From Pseudomonas viridiflava (GTDB lineage Bacteria; Pseudomonadota; Gammaproteobacteria; Pseudomonadales; Pseudomonadaceae), in the NCBI RefSeq assembly GCF_900591205.1, contig NZ_UUPU01000109.1, forward strand, positions 248,001 through 312,000: 64,000 bases of DNA, given 5' to 3'. Shown here piece after piece: positions 49,503 through 57,652 of the stretch (within the stretch, counting starts at the first letter, position 1; the number at the start of each line of letters is the position of its first letter). The position numbers and the translations under genes were made by a program. The notes beneath the pieces are model-generated. The model saw only the letters and a list, made by a program, of their open reading frames with translations, ran no database searches and was not told the origin of the DNA.

Positions 49503-50404
49503 CGTGCCCACTTTTCCATGGCGAAATCCACAAATGCACGCAATTTGGGCAGGCGGTAGCGATCCTGTCTATAGAGCAGATGCATGGGGCGGCTGGGCAG
49601 TTGATAGGTGGTTAACAAGGCCAGCAGTTTGCCGCTCTCCAGGTCCGGTTGCACCAGGGCATCGGCCAGCATGATGATGCCCATGCCGTTTACGGCCGCC
49701 TGGCGCAAGCCTTGCGAGCTGTTGATGGTCAATGAGCCGGCGACCGGAACCTCTACCTCGCCTTCATCGCCGGTCATGCGCCAGAGTTTGTCGGTGTCAC
49801 GCCAGTTGTCGGTCGCGGGGTAAGCGAACGCCAGGCAGTCGTGATGCTGCAGGTCATCGGGCGTTTGCGGAGTGCCACGTCGCGCCAGGTAGGCAGGTGA
49901 TGCGCAGAGGGTGAGGGTGTAAGCCTGCATGGGCCTGGCGATCAGGCTGGAGGTTTCCAGTTCGCCGAGGCGTATCGCCACGTCGAAGCCGCTGTCGACC
50001 AGGTCCACTCGCTCATTGCTCAGCCCTACGTACAGGTTGATCTGCGGGTAACGCCTGGAAAATTCGCTCAGGGCGGGTGTCAGACGTTCGGTGCCGAACA
50101 CCGGTGGGGCGGTGATGCGCAGGGTGCCCCTTGGCACGTCGCTGTGGGCTTGTTCGGCGAGTTGCTCGGAGTCGGCCACCAGCCCCAGCACTTCCAGACA
50201 GCGCTGGTAATACTGCCCGCCGAATTCGGTGAGGCTTTGTTTGCGGGTGGTGCGCTTGAGCAGGCTGACACCCAATCGTTGCTCCAGGGCGCGCAAGTGA
50301 TTGCCTACCATGGTGGTCGATATCCCACAGGCTTGGGCGGCGGCGGTCATGCTGCCGGTCTCCACCACCTTCACGTACACCGACATCGCCTGGAATAAAT
50401 CCAT
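49499..50404 (-). CDS. LysR-family transcriptional regulator
   Basis: This 301-residue regulator has an N-terminal helix-turn-helix (MSVYVKVVETGSMTAAAQAC, SLLKRTTRKQSLT) and an effector domain (RGTLRITAPPVFGTERL). I start at ATG 50404 (MDLFQAM). It is divergent from the ArgD-like aminotransferase gene, 103 bases between the starts, and so is its likely regulator. Confidence 0.88.
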   Translation of the reverse strand: MDLFQAMSVYVKVVETGSMTAAAQACGISTTMVGNHLRALEQRLGVSLLKRTTRKQSLTEFGGQYYQRCLEVLGLVADSEQLAEQAHSDVPRGTLRITAPPVFGTERLTPALSEFSRRYPQINLYVGLSNERVDLVDSGFDVAIRLGELETSSLIARPMQAYTLTLCASPAYLARRGTPQTPDDLQHHDCLAFAYPATDNWRDTDKLWRMTGDEGEVEVPVAGSLTINSSQGLRQAAVNGMGIIMLADALVQPDLESGKLLALLTTYQLPSRPMHLLYRQDRYRLPKLRAFVDFAMEKWAR

Positions 50405-50507
50405 TATCAATCTCTGGTTTAAAGTCATTGCAGTAATTTGCAGTTTATCCAGCTCAGGTGGCTAACGATACTGCAGCCATCATAACGATGCACTGGAGCC
50501 CGCCACC

Positions 50508-51677
50508 ATGACTGCCGCCTGCCTGATGACCACTTACCAACCCCTGGCCTTAAGTTTTACCCGTGGCCTGGGCACGCGCCTGTGGGACCAGCAGGGCCGT
50601 GAATACCTGGACGCGGTGGCCGGTGTGGCGATGACCAATGTCGGGCATTCCCACCCCCGTTTGGTGAAGGCCATCAGCGAGCAGGCCGGCTTGCTGTTGC
50701 ACACCTCCAACCTCTACAGCATCGACTGGCAACAGCGCCTGGCCCAGCGCCTGGCACAGTTATCCGGCCTGGACCGGGCCTTTTTCAATAACTCCGGCGC
50801 CGAGGCCAACGAGACGGCGCTGAAACTGGCGCGCTTGCACGGTTGGAAAAAAGGCATTGAGCAGCCGTTGGTGGTAGTCATGGAAAATGCCTTTCATGGC
50901 CGCACGCTGGGCACCATGGCGGCCAGCGATGGCCCTTCGGTGCGGTTGGGGTTCCAGCGCCTGCCGGGGGATTTTCTCAAGGTTGGCTTTGGTGATCGGG
51001 TGGCACTGGAGGCGATTACCGCGCAATTCGGAGCGCGTATCGCCGCGGTGTTGCTGGAGCCGATCCAGGGCGAAAGTGGTGTGCTGCCCGCACCGGCCGG
51101 TTATTTGAAGGCCCTGCGCGAGCACTGCACCCGTCACGGCTGGCTGATGATGCTCGACGAGATCCAGACCGGCATCGGCCGCACCGGCGCATGGTTTGCC
51201 TTCCAGCATGAAGGCATCGTGCCGGACGTGATGACCCTGGCCAAAGGCCTCGGCAACGGCGTGCCCATCGGCGCCTGCCTGGCCCGGGCCGCCGTGGCCC
51301 AGTTGTTTACCCCCGGCAGCCACGGCAGCACCTTTGGCGGTAACCCGCTGGCGTGCCGGGTGGGCTGTACCGTGCTGGAGATAATCGAAGAGCAAGGTTT
51401 GCTGCAGAACGCTGCCGTTCAGGGCGAGCGTTTGCTGGCGCGGTTGCGGGTTGAGTTGAGCGAGCACCCGCAGGTGCTGGCGATTCGCGGGCAGGGCTTG
51501 ATGATCGGTATCGAGTTGGCCAGCCCGTACCGCGACCTGGCGCAGCGTGCGGCGCAGGAGCATGGGCTGTTGATCAATGTCACGCGGGGCAAAATCATTC
51601 GCCTGCTGCCGCCGCTGACGCTGGATGCCAAGGAGGTCGAAATGATCGTGCGGGCTATCACTCGACTACTGGATTGA
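50508..51677 (+). CDS. Class III aminotransferase (ArgD-like)
   Basis: The 389-residue PLP enzyme resembles acetylornithine/succinylornithine aminotransferases: NSGAEANETALKLAR near residue 90, MLDEIQTGIGRTGAWFAF near residue 220, and the PLP lysine in MTLAKGLGNGVPIGACL. As a stand-alone gene beside a LysR regulator it is probably a paralogue for a catabolic or conditional step, not the main ArgD. Substrate not determined. Confidence 0.9.
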   Translation: MTAACLMTTYQPLALSFTRGLGTRLWDQQGREYLDAVAGVAMTNVGHSHPRLVKAISEQAGLLLHTSNLYSIDWQQRLAQRLAQLSGLDRAFFNNSGAEANETALKLARLHGWKKGIEQPLVVVMENAFHGRTLGTMAASDGPSVRLGFQRLPGDFLKVGFGDRVALEAITAQFGARIAAVLLEPIQGESGVLPAPAGYLKALREHCTRHGWLMMLDEIQTGIGRTGAWFAFQHEGIVPDVMTLAKGLGNGVPIGACLARAAVAQLFTPGSHGSTFGGNPLACRVGCTVLEIIEEQGLLQNAAVQGERLLARLRVELSEHPQVLAIRGQGLMIGIELASPYRDLAQRAAQEHGLLINVTRGKIIRLLPPLTLDAKEVEMIVRAITRLLD

Positions 51678-51700
51678 AATGCGATCAACATGTGGGGTTT

Positions 51701-52615
51701 TCAGAGATCTGGGCCATTCAGCCACTCCTGATTCAGGGTTGGCGTATCCCCCAGATACTCCAGCAACCACGCCATCGCCGGGGACAGTTTGTTCTGCGCC
51801 CAGGCCACGCACGACGGGCTGGCCGGGAACGGCCGGCTCAATTGCAGCGCCACCAGCTCGCCACGTTCGATCCACGGCAGCACCTGATGCGCTGGCGCCA
51901 TGCCGACGCACAGGCCGTCGCGCAAGCAGTCGATGGCCGAGGCCCAGTTGGGCACTACCAACCGGCGCTGGTTATCCAGGGTCCAGGTGTCGCGCTTGGG
52001 CAGGTTGCGTGAGGTGTCGGTCATGCACAGCGACGCGAACGGGCGCAGTTGGTCATCGCTGAGCAAGCCTTGCTCACTCGCCAACGGGTGCCGCGCACTG
52101 ACCACGCACAACCAGTTCAACAAGCCCATGTCGCGAAAAGTGAAGTGGCTGGCGACCGGCACCGCACTGGTGGCGCCGATCACGATATCGGTGCGTTCAT
52201 CCGCCAGGGCATCCCACACGCCGTTATATACCTCGTACTCCAGCAGCAATTCCACCTCGGGAAACTGCCGATAGAAATCCAGCACCAACTGCCGGCAGCG
52301 CTGGGGTTTGACGATGGAGTCCACCGCCACCTTCAACTGGCCGCTCCAGCCATTGGCCACCTGCTGGCACAAACGCCGTGTGCCGAGCATTTTTTTCATC
52401 ACGCCACGGGCTTCGTCGATAAACAGACGCCCGGCCGGGGTCAACTCCACATCGCGGTGACGCCGTACAAACAGTGGCACCGCCAGCCATTCTTCGAGCT
52501 GACGCACCGTATAACTGATGGCCGACGGCACGCGGTGCAATTCCTGGGCGGCGGCGCTGAAGCTGCCATGGCGCGCTACCGCATCGACTACATCCAGGGA
52601 GTATTCGGACCACAT
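51701..52615 (-). CDS. punR: LysR regulator PunR-like
   Basis: The 304-residue protein has a LysR helix-turn-helix (VARHGSFSAAAQELHRVPSA, PLFVRRHRDVELT) and an effector domain with GQLKVAVDSIV. It is divergent from the PunC-like purine transporter, as in E. coli punR-punC (formerly ydhB-ydhC), 122 bases between the starts. The next genes are also purine-related, supporting control by a purine such as adenine. ATG 52615 is used; a TTG five codons earlier is possible. Confidence 0.83.
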   Translation of the reverse strand: MWSEYSLDVVDAVARHGSFSAAAQELHRVPSAISYTVRQLEEWLAVPLFVRRHRDVELTPAGRLFIDEARGVMKKMLGTRRLCQQVANGWSGQLKVAVDSIVKPQRCRQLVLDFYRQFPEVELLLEYEVYNGVWDALADERTDIVIGATSAVPVASHFTFRDMGLLNWLCVVSARHPLASEQGLLSDDQLRPFASLCMTDTSRNLPKRDTWTLDNQRRLVVPNWASAIDCLRDGLCVGMAPAHQVLPWIERGELVALQLSRPFPASPSCVAWAQNKLSPAMAWLLEYLGDTPTLNQEWLNGPDL

Positions 52616-52737
52616 GACGAGTGCCTTCAAAATATTTGATCAGAGCTTCCAATTATTATCGCTTCACACTAAATCTGTCAGCTTCATAATGGGCGCCAGT
52701 CAGCAAATAGTTTGATGGCAGGATCTACAAGGCTTCA

Positions 52738-53928
52738 ATGAAAAATTCTTTTGGTTTCACCTGGTATCTGGCGGGACTGAGCATGCTCGGTTATCTCGCC
52801 ATGGACATGTACTTGCCCGCCTTCGGCGCCATGGGCGAGCAGTTGCAGATTGGCGCAGGCGCGGTGGGCGCCAGCTTGAGTATTTTCCTCGCAGGCTTCG
52901 CCGTTGGGCAGTTGCTGTGGGGGCCGTTGTCCGACCGCCTGGGGCGCAAGCCGATCCTGCTCGCGGGCCTGAGCCTGTTTGTGCTCGGCTGCGCGGGGAT
53001 GTTCTGGGTCGAGACCGCGCCGCAGTTGCTGGCCTTGCGCTTTATGCAAGCGATTGGCGTGTGTTCCGCCGCCGTGAGCTGGCAGGCGCTGGTGATCGAC
53101 CGCTACCCGGCCGACAAGGCACACCGCGTATTCGCCAGCATCATGCCGTTGATGTCGCTCTCGCCGGCGCTGGCGCCGCTGTTGGGGGCGATGGTGTTGA
53201 ACCACTTCGGCTGGCAGGCGATTTTCGGTGTGTTGCTGGGTGTATCGCTGCTGTTGCTGTTGCCGACATTGTTCCTGCGCAAGCTGCCGAAACGTCAGGC
53301 AGAGGAGGGCGAAGCTACGCGCCTTGGTTATGGGCAGTTGCTCACCTCCCGAGTGTTCACCGGCAACGTGATGATTTTTGCCGCGTGCTCGGCCAGTTTC
53401 TTCGCCTGGCTTACCGCCTCGCCGTTCATCCTGGGCGATATGGGCTACAGCCCAAATGACATCGGCCTGAGCTACGTGCTGCCGACCCTGGCGTTTCTGG
53501 TGGGTGGCTACAGCTGCCGCAGCGCCTTGCAGCGTTTCCAGGGCAAGACCTTGCTGCCCTGGTTGCTGCTGGCCTATTGCGTGAGCATGGTGGCGTTGTA
53601 CCTGGTGGCGACCTTGACCGTGCCGACCCTCACCACCTTGTTGATTCCGTTCTGCCTGATGGCCCTGGTCAACGGCGCCAGCTACCCGATTGTGGTGGCG
53701 AATGCGCTGATGCCGTTTGCAGAAAACTCCGGCAAGGCGGCGGCGCTGCAAAACACCTTGCAACTGGGTCTGTGCTTTCTCAGCAGCCTGCTGGTGTCGT
53801 CGATGCTCGAGCAGCCGCTGCTGATTACCGTGATCGTGATGCTGGCGACCGCGCCGTTGGCTGTGTTGGGTTACTGGCTGGCGCGGCCGAAGGCTGACCG
53901 TAGCGAACTGGCAACGAATCTGAAGTGA
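52738..53928 (+). CDS. punC: PunC-like purine nucleoside MFS transporter
   Basis: The 396-residue MFS protein has 12 helices and the DHA1 motif PLSDRLGRKPILLAGL, with MYLPAFGAMGEQLQIG near the N-terminus. It is closest to the YdhC/PunC type, an importer of purine nucleosides in E. coli, and it is divergent from PunR. Close relatives export drugs, so the substrate is inferred from context. Confidence 0.82.
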   Translation: MKNSFGFTWYLAGLSMLGYLAMDMYLPAFGAMGEQLQIGAGAVGASLSIFLAGFAVGQLLWGPLSDRLGRKPILLAGLSLFVLGCAGMFWVETAPQLLALRFMQAIGVCSAAVSWQALVIDRYPADKAHRVFASIMPLMSLSPALAPLLGAMVLNHFGWQAIFGVLLGVSLLLLLPTLFLRKLPKRQAEEGEATRLGYGQLLTSRVFTGNVMIFAACSASFFAWLTASPFILGDMGYSPNDIGLSYVLPTLAFLVGGYSCRSALQRFQGKTLLPWLLLAYCVSMVALYLVATLTVPTLTTLLIPFCLMALVNGASYPIVVANALMPFAENSGKAAALQNTLQLGLCFLSSLLVSSMLEQPLLITVIVMLATAPLAVLGYWLARPKADRSELATNLK

Positions 53929-53940
53929 CAGTCCGATCAA

Positions 53941-54031
53941 AAATGTGGGAGCTGGCTTGCCTGCGATAGCATCGCCTCGGTGTAGCTGATACGCCGAGTT
54001 GCCTGCATCGCAGGCACGCCAGCGCCCACAG
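53941..54031. repeat. REP palindrome pair, imperfect
   Basis: AAATGTGGGAGCTGGCTTGC at 53941 and a diverged inverted arm (TCGCAGGCACGCCAGCGCCC near 54008) surround about 50 bases between punC and the Tsx-like gene. Confidence 0.85.
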
Positions 54032-54052
54032 TTGCATTGGGTTTCTTCAGGG

Positions 54053-54886
54053 TTAGAAGGTTACTTCCATGTTGACCGTCGGGGTTGATGTGCGGGTGCC
54101 CCGCCCGCCGTCCACGCCGAACTTGTTATGCCAATACTCGTAACCCACCCCCAGATACAGGTTCGGCTTTACGTTTTTACCCGGCCGCACCGCCACCATC
54201 AGCGCGGTGCGCATCAGCGCTTCCGGTGCGGTGTCGCGGCCATGGTAATCCTCGCCCTTTTCCCCGACGTAATTGATAAACCCCTGGAATTTCGCCGCAT
54301 GGCTGGCGATCTCGAATGGGCGCATCCACGTCAGATTTAGCAGGTAGGTGTCGTCAAAGGTGTGGTTCGACTCCTGCGCCCCAGGGATGCCGGTGTGGTT
54401 GCGTTCCTTGTAGTACATCAGGCTCAGGTCCAGCACACCGACGGTGTTGAATTTCAGGGTGGGGCCGATCACCAGGGCGCGCTTTTTCGCCGACGCAACG
54501 TTGTTGTTACGGTTGGCATCGAAGCCCAGAGTCAGCGCGTAATCCTTGATCAGGCCGGTGCCCAGCGGCACATCGAACACGCGTGAGGCATATAACTGGT
54601 GCCGATACACCGCGTACACCTCACTGCCTCCGTGTTCGGTGCCCTTGCGCGGGTCGCGGCTGTCGGACAGGAACACATCGAGGTTCAGGAAGTTGCTGCC
54701 GTACCGGTAGCCGCTGGCGTGGGTGAAACTGTAGATCCGCTTGCTGAATTCATCGGGGTTATTCGGGTTGGTGAACTGCTGCCCGTAGCGAAATCCTACG
54801 CTGTTGTTCATCCACTCCACCGCGACGGCCTCCCCGCCGCCGAGAAGGGTGAGGGCGACGGTGGCTCCCTGTAAGGCTCTTTTCAT
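54053..54886 (-). CDS. Tsx-like nucleoside-specific outer-membrane channel
   Basis: The 277-residue product has a signal peptide (ALTLLGGGEAVA) and a beta-barrel pattern of Tsx/OmpK-type channels: VEWMNNSVGFRYGQQFTNP, then alternating strands and a final strand TPTVNMEVTF ending in Phe, as usual in outer-membrane barrels. It should let nucleosides across the outer membrane. It is divergent from the NCS2 permease, with operator-like palindromes between. Confidence 0.82.
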   Translation of the reverse strand: MKRALQGATVALTLLGGGEAVAVEWMNNSVGFRYGQQFTNPNNPDEFSKRIYSFTHASGYRYGSNFLNLDVFLSDSRDPRKGTEHGGSEVYAVYRHQLYASRVFDVPLGTGLIKDYALTLGFDANRNNNVASAKKRALVIGPTLKFNTVGVLDLSLMYYKERNHTGIPGAQESNHTFDDTYLLNLTWMRPFEIASHAAKFQGFINYVGEKGEDYHGRDTAPEALMRTALMVAVRPGKNVKPNLYLGVGYEYWHNKFGVDGGRGTRTSTPTVNMEVTF

Positions 54887-54967
54887 TTTTATAGGTCCTT
54901 TGGCGTCCTGGCTTATTTCGGCCAGATTGTTTTTGTAACGCCGACGAAGGGTATCTTGTTCGATTGA

Positions 54968-54977
54968 TTGTATACAA
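54968..54977. promoter_or_regulatory. Operator-like palindrome between tsx-like and permease genes
   Basis: TTGTATACAA is a perfect 10-bp palindrome in the 158-base divergent gap. A second inverted repeat, TGGAC-ATTCA-GTCCA (54983-54997), follows. They could bind a GntR-type purine regulator, but none is encoded close by. Confidence 0.5.
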
Positions 54978-55044
54978 CTCTATGGACATTCAGTCCAAAC
55001 ATTGAATACAGTGTTCGCACAACAAAAACAGAGAACCCCTCACC

Positions 55045-56547
55045 ATGACTATCCCGAAGGCGTCACCGCAGCGGCCAGAAGATGAGAATCTCGGCGTCGC
55101 CGCCAACATGGCTTACGGCCTGCAGCATGTGCTCACCATGTACGGCGGCATTGTCGCGGTGCCGTTGATCGTCGGCCAGGCGGCCGGGTTGTCGCCTGCG
55201 GATATCGGCCTGTTGATTGCCGCGTCGCTGTTTGCCGGTGGCCTGGCCACGCTGCTGCAAACCCTTGGCCTGCCGTTTTTCGGCTGCCAATTGCCGCTGG
55301 TGCAGGGCGTGTCGTTTGCCGGTGTGGCAACCATGGTGGCGATTGTCGGCAGCGACGGCGCTGGCGGGTTGCCGGCGATTCTGGGGGCGGTGATGGCCGC
55401 GTCACTGATCGGGCTGCTGATCACCCCGGTGTTTTCGCGGATTACCAAGTTTTTCCCGCCGTTGGTCACCGGTATCGTGATTACCACCATCGGCCTGACC
55501 TTGATGCCCGTCGCTGCACGCTGGGCCATGGGCGGCAACAGCCGCGCGGCGGATTTTGGCAGCATGTCCAATATCGGCCTGGCGGCGCTGACCCTGGTGC
55601 TGGTGCTGCTATTGAGCAAGATTGGCAGCGCTACTATCTCGCGCTTGTCGATCCTGCTGGCGATGGTGATCGGCACGGTGATCGCGGTGTTCCTGGGCAT
55701 GGCGGACTTCTCCGGCGTGACCCAGGGGCCGATGTTCGGTTTCCCCACGCCTTTCCATTTCGGCATGCCAACCTTTCACGTGGCGGCGATCATTTCCATG
55801 TGCATCGTGGTGATGGTGACCCTGGTTGAAACCTCAGCGGACATCCTGGCGGTGGGTGAGATCATCAACACCAAGGTCGACTCCAAACGCCTGGGCAACG
55901 GCCTGCGCGCCGATATGCTGTCGAGCATGTTCGCGCCGATCTTCGGCTCGTTCACCCAGAGTGCGTTCGCCCAGAACGTCGGCCTGGTGGCGGTTACCGG
56001 CGTGAAGAGCCGCTTTGTGGTGGCGACGGGCGGGGTAATTCTGGTGGTCCTGGGCCTGCTGCCGTTTATGGGGCGGGTGATTGCGGCGGTGCCGACCTCG
56101 GTGCTGGGCGGGGCCGGGATTGTGCTGTTCGGCACGGTGGCGGCCAGTGGTATTCGCACCCTGTCCAAAGTGGATTACCGCAACAACATGAACCTGATCA
56201 TCGTCGCCACCAGCATCGGTTTCGGCATGATCCCGATTGCCGCGCCAAGCTTCTACGATCACTTCCCCAGCTGGTTCGCGACCATTTTCCACTCGGGTAT
56301 CAGTTCGTCGGCGATCATGGCGATCCTGCTGAACCTGGCATTCAACCATTTCACAGCGGGTAATTCGGACCAGCAGTCGGTGTTTGTGGCCGGGACCGAG
56401 CGCAGTTTGTGCTTTCGCGATGTGTCGCAACTGCGTGACGGGGATTACTTCAGCGGCGGCAAGTTGTTTGATGCCGAGGGTAGGGAGATTCCGTTGGTGG
56501 CGGATGTGCCGAAGAGAACATCCAAGCCTGAGACGACTGAGGTCTGA
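55045..56547 (+). CDS. NCS2 nucleobase (xanthine/uracil) permease
   Basis: The 500-residue permease has the NCS2 pattern: AYGLQHVLTMYGGIVAVPLI, QGVSFAGVATMVAI, and VETSADILAVGEI with SMFAPIFGSFTQSAFAQNVG. It imports purines or related bases with protons. Family members include XanP and UacT types; the exact base is not clear. Its start is preceded by GAGAACCCCTCACC. Divergent from the Tsx-like gene, suggesting a shared purine regulon. Confidence 0.9.
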   Translation: MTIPKASPQRPEDENLGVAANMAYGLQHVLTMYGGIVAVPLIVGQAAGLSPADIGLLIAASLFAGGLATLLQTLGLPFFGCQLPLVQGVSFAGVATMVAIVGSDGAGGLPAILGAVMAASLIGLLITPVFSRITKFFPPLVTGIVITTIGLTLMPVAARWAMGGNSRAADFGSMSNIGLAALTLVLVLLLSKIGSATISRLSILLAMVIGTVIAVFLGMADFSGVTQGPMFGFPTPFHFGMPTFHVAAIISMCIVVMVTLVETSADILAVGEIINTKVDSKRLGNGLRADMLSSMFAPIFGSFTQSAFAQNVGLVAVTGVKSRFVVATGGVILVVLGLLPFMGRVIAAVPTSVLGGAGIVLFGTVAASGIRTLSKVDYRNNMNLIIVATSIGFGMIPIAAPSFYDHFPSWFATIFHSGISSSAIMAILLNLAFNHFTAGNSDQQSVFVAGTERSLCFRDVSQLRDGDYFSGGKLFDAEGREIPLVADVPKRTSKPETTEV

Positions 56548-56623
56548 AAATGTGGGAGCCGGCCTGCCTGCGATGGCGATTCTGAAACCACCACCGCTAT
56601 CGCAGGCAAGCCAGCTCCCACAC
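56548..56623. repeat. REP palindrome pair
   Basis: AAATGTGGGAGCCGGCCTGC at 56548 and the complementary GCAGGCAAGCCAGCTCCCAC ending near 56620 enclose about 28 bases between the converging permease and iminopeptidase genes. Confidence 0.88.
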
Positions 56624-56627
56624 TGAT

Positions 56628-57560
56628 TTAGCCGGCTTTGAGTTCTTTGTAAGGCACCGAACACACCTCATCCAGAAACTTCACCACTGTCCCCATGCAC
56701 GCTTGGCGTTCTTCCACGTGGGGCATGTGGCTGGAGTCTTCAAACAGCGCCCAGCGCACATCGGCGATTTCATCCAGGAACGGTTTGACCACCAGCGGCG
56801 TCGCCTCATCATGTCGGCCGGAGATCACCAGGGTCGGCACATTGATTTGCGACAGGCGGCCAATCGACTTCCAGTCCTTCAAGCTGCCGATCACATGGAA
56901 CTCGGTCGGGCCACTCATGGCGTGGTACACCGTAGGGTCTGAGTCGACTTGGGCGAAAGTCCGCGCCACTTCTTCCGGCCACGGGTTGACCCGGCATACG
57001 TGGTGGTCATAGAACACCCGCGAGGCGGCGAGGTATTCCGGGTCCTGGAAGGTGCCGGCCGCTTCATGCTTGAGCAGGGTTTCATGCACACCTTCGGGCA
57101 ATAACTTGCGCAGGCGGTTGGCTTCGCTGACCCAGGTGCGCATGCACGTCGGCGAGTTGGCGGGGATAAAGGCGCGCAGGCCCTTGGGCTGCAGGATCGC
57201 GTGTTCGCTGCCGAGCATGCCGCCCCAGGACTGGCCGAGGATCGCGTAGTTATCGCTGATCTGCAGGTGGTCCAGCAGGTTGTTCAGTTCGGCGAGGAAC
57301 AGCTCGACGGTCCAGAAGGACGGGTCTTTGTCCGGCAAGTGGGTGGAGCGGCCGTTGCCCAGTTGGTCATAGTGGATGACGGCGTGACCACTGGCGGCGA
57401 CGTCTTTGAAGGCGTCTACATAGTCGTGGGTGCAGCCCGGGCCGCCGTGGATAACCACCAGGGGGGTGCGGCCGCTGCAGAGGTCACCGGTGACGCGGAA
57501 CCAGGTCTGGTAAGCGCCAAACGCCGCATACCCTTCGCGGATTTTTTCGATGAATTCCAT
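56628..57560 (-). CDS. Proline iminopeptidase-like alpha/beta hydrolase (A)
   Basis: The 310-residue hydrolase has the oxyanion motif VIHGGPGCTHDYV, the nucleophile elbow ILGQSWGGMLG, the acid in SGRHDEATP and the catalytic His in SSHMPHVEE, so the triad is complete. It resembles proline iminopeptidases that release N-terminal Pro from peptides. It is paralogous to the hydrolase at 58601. A lux-box-like 20-mer lies about 62 bases upstream. Start ATG 57560 (MEFIEKIREG). Confidence 0.87.
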   Translation of the reverse strand: MEFIEKIREGYAAFGAYQTWFRVTGDLCSGRTPLVVIHGGPGCTHDYVDAFKDVAASGHAVIHYDQLGNGRSTHLPDKDPSFWTVELFLAELNNLLDHLQISDNYAILGQSWGGMLGSEHAILQPKGLRAFIPANSPTCMRTWVSEANRLRKLLPEGVHETLLKHEAAGTFQDPEYLAASRVFYDHHVCRVNPWPEEVARTFAQVDSDPTVYHAMSGPTEFHVIGSLKDWKSIGRLSQINVPTLVISGRHDEATPLVVKPFLDEIADVRWALFEDSSHMPHVEERQACMGTVVKFLDEVCSVPYKELKAG

Positions 57561-57621
57561 TTCGTACCCTGCTCTGAAAAAAAGGATCAGGGACACGATA
57601 ATGCGTGGGAGAAATTTAAGT

Positions 57622-57641
57622 AACTAGCAAAACAGCTAGGT
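57622..57641. promoter_or_regulatory. lux-box-like element upstream of iminopeptidase A
   Basis: AACTAGCAAAACAGCTAGGT fits NNCT-N12-AGNN with inverted CTAGC/GCTAG arms. It lies between the luxR solo 3' end and the iminopeptidase start (57560), in the correct orientation to control the latter. Confidence 0.65.
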
Positions 57642-57652
57642 TTTTGCCGCGG

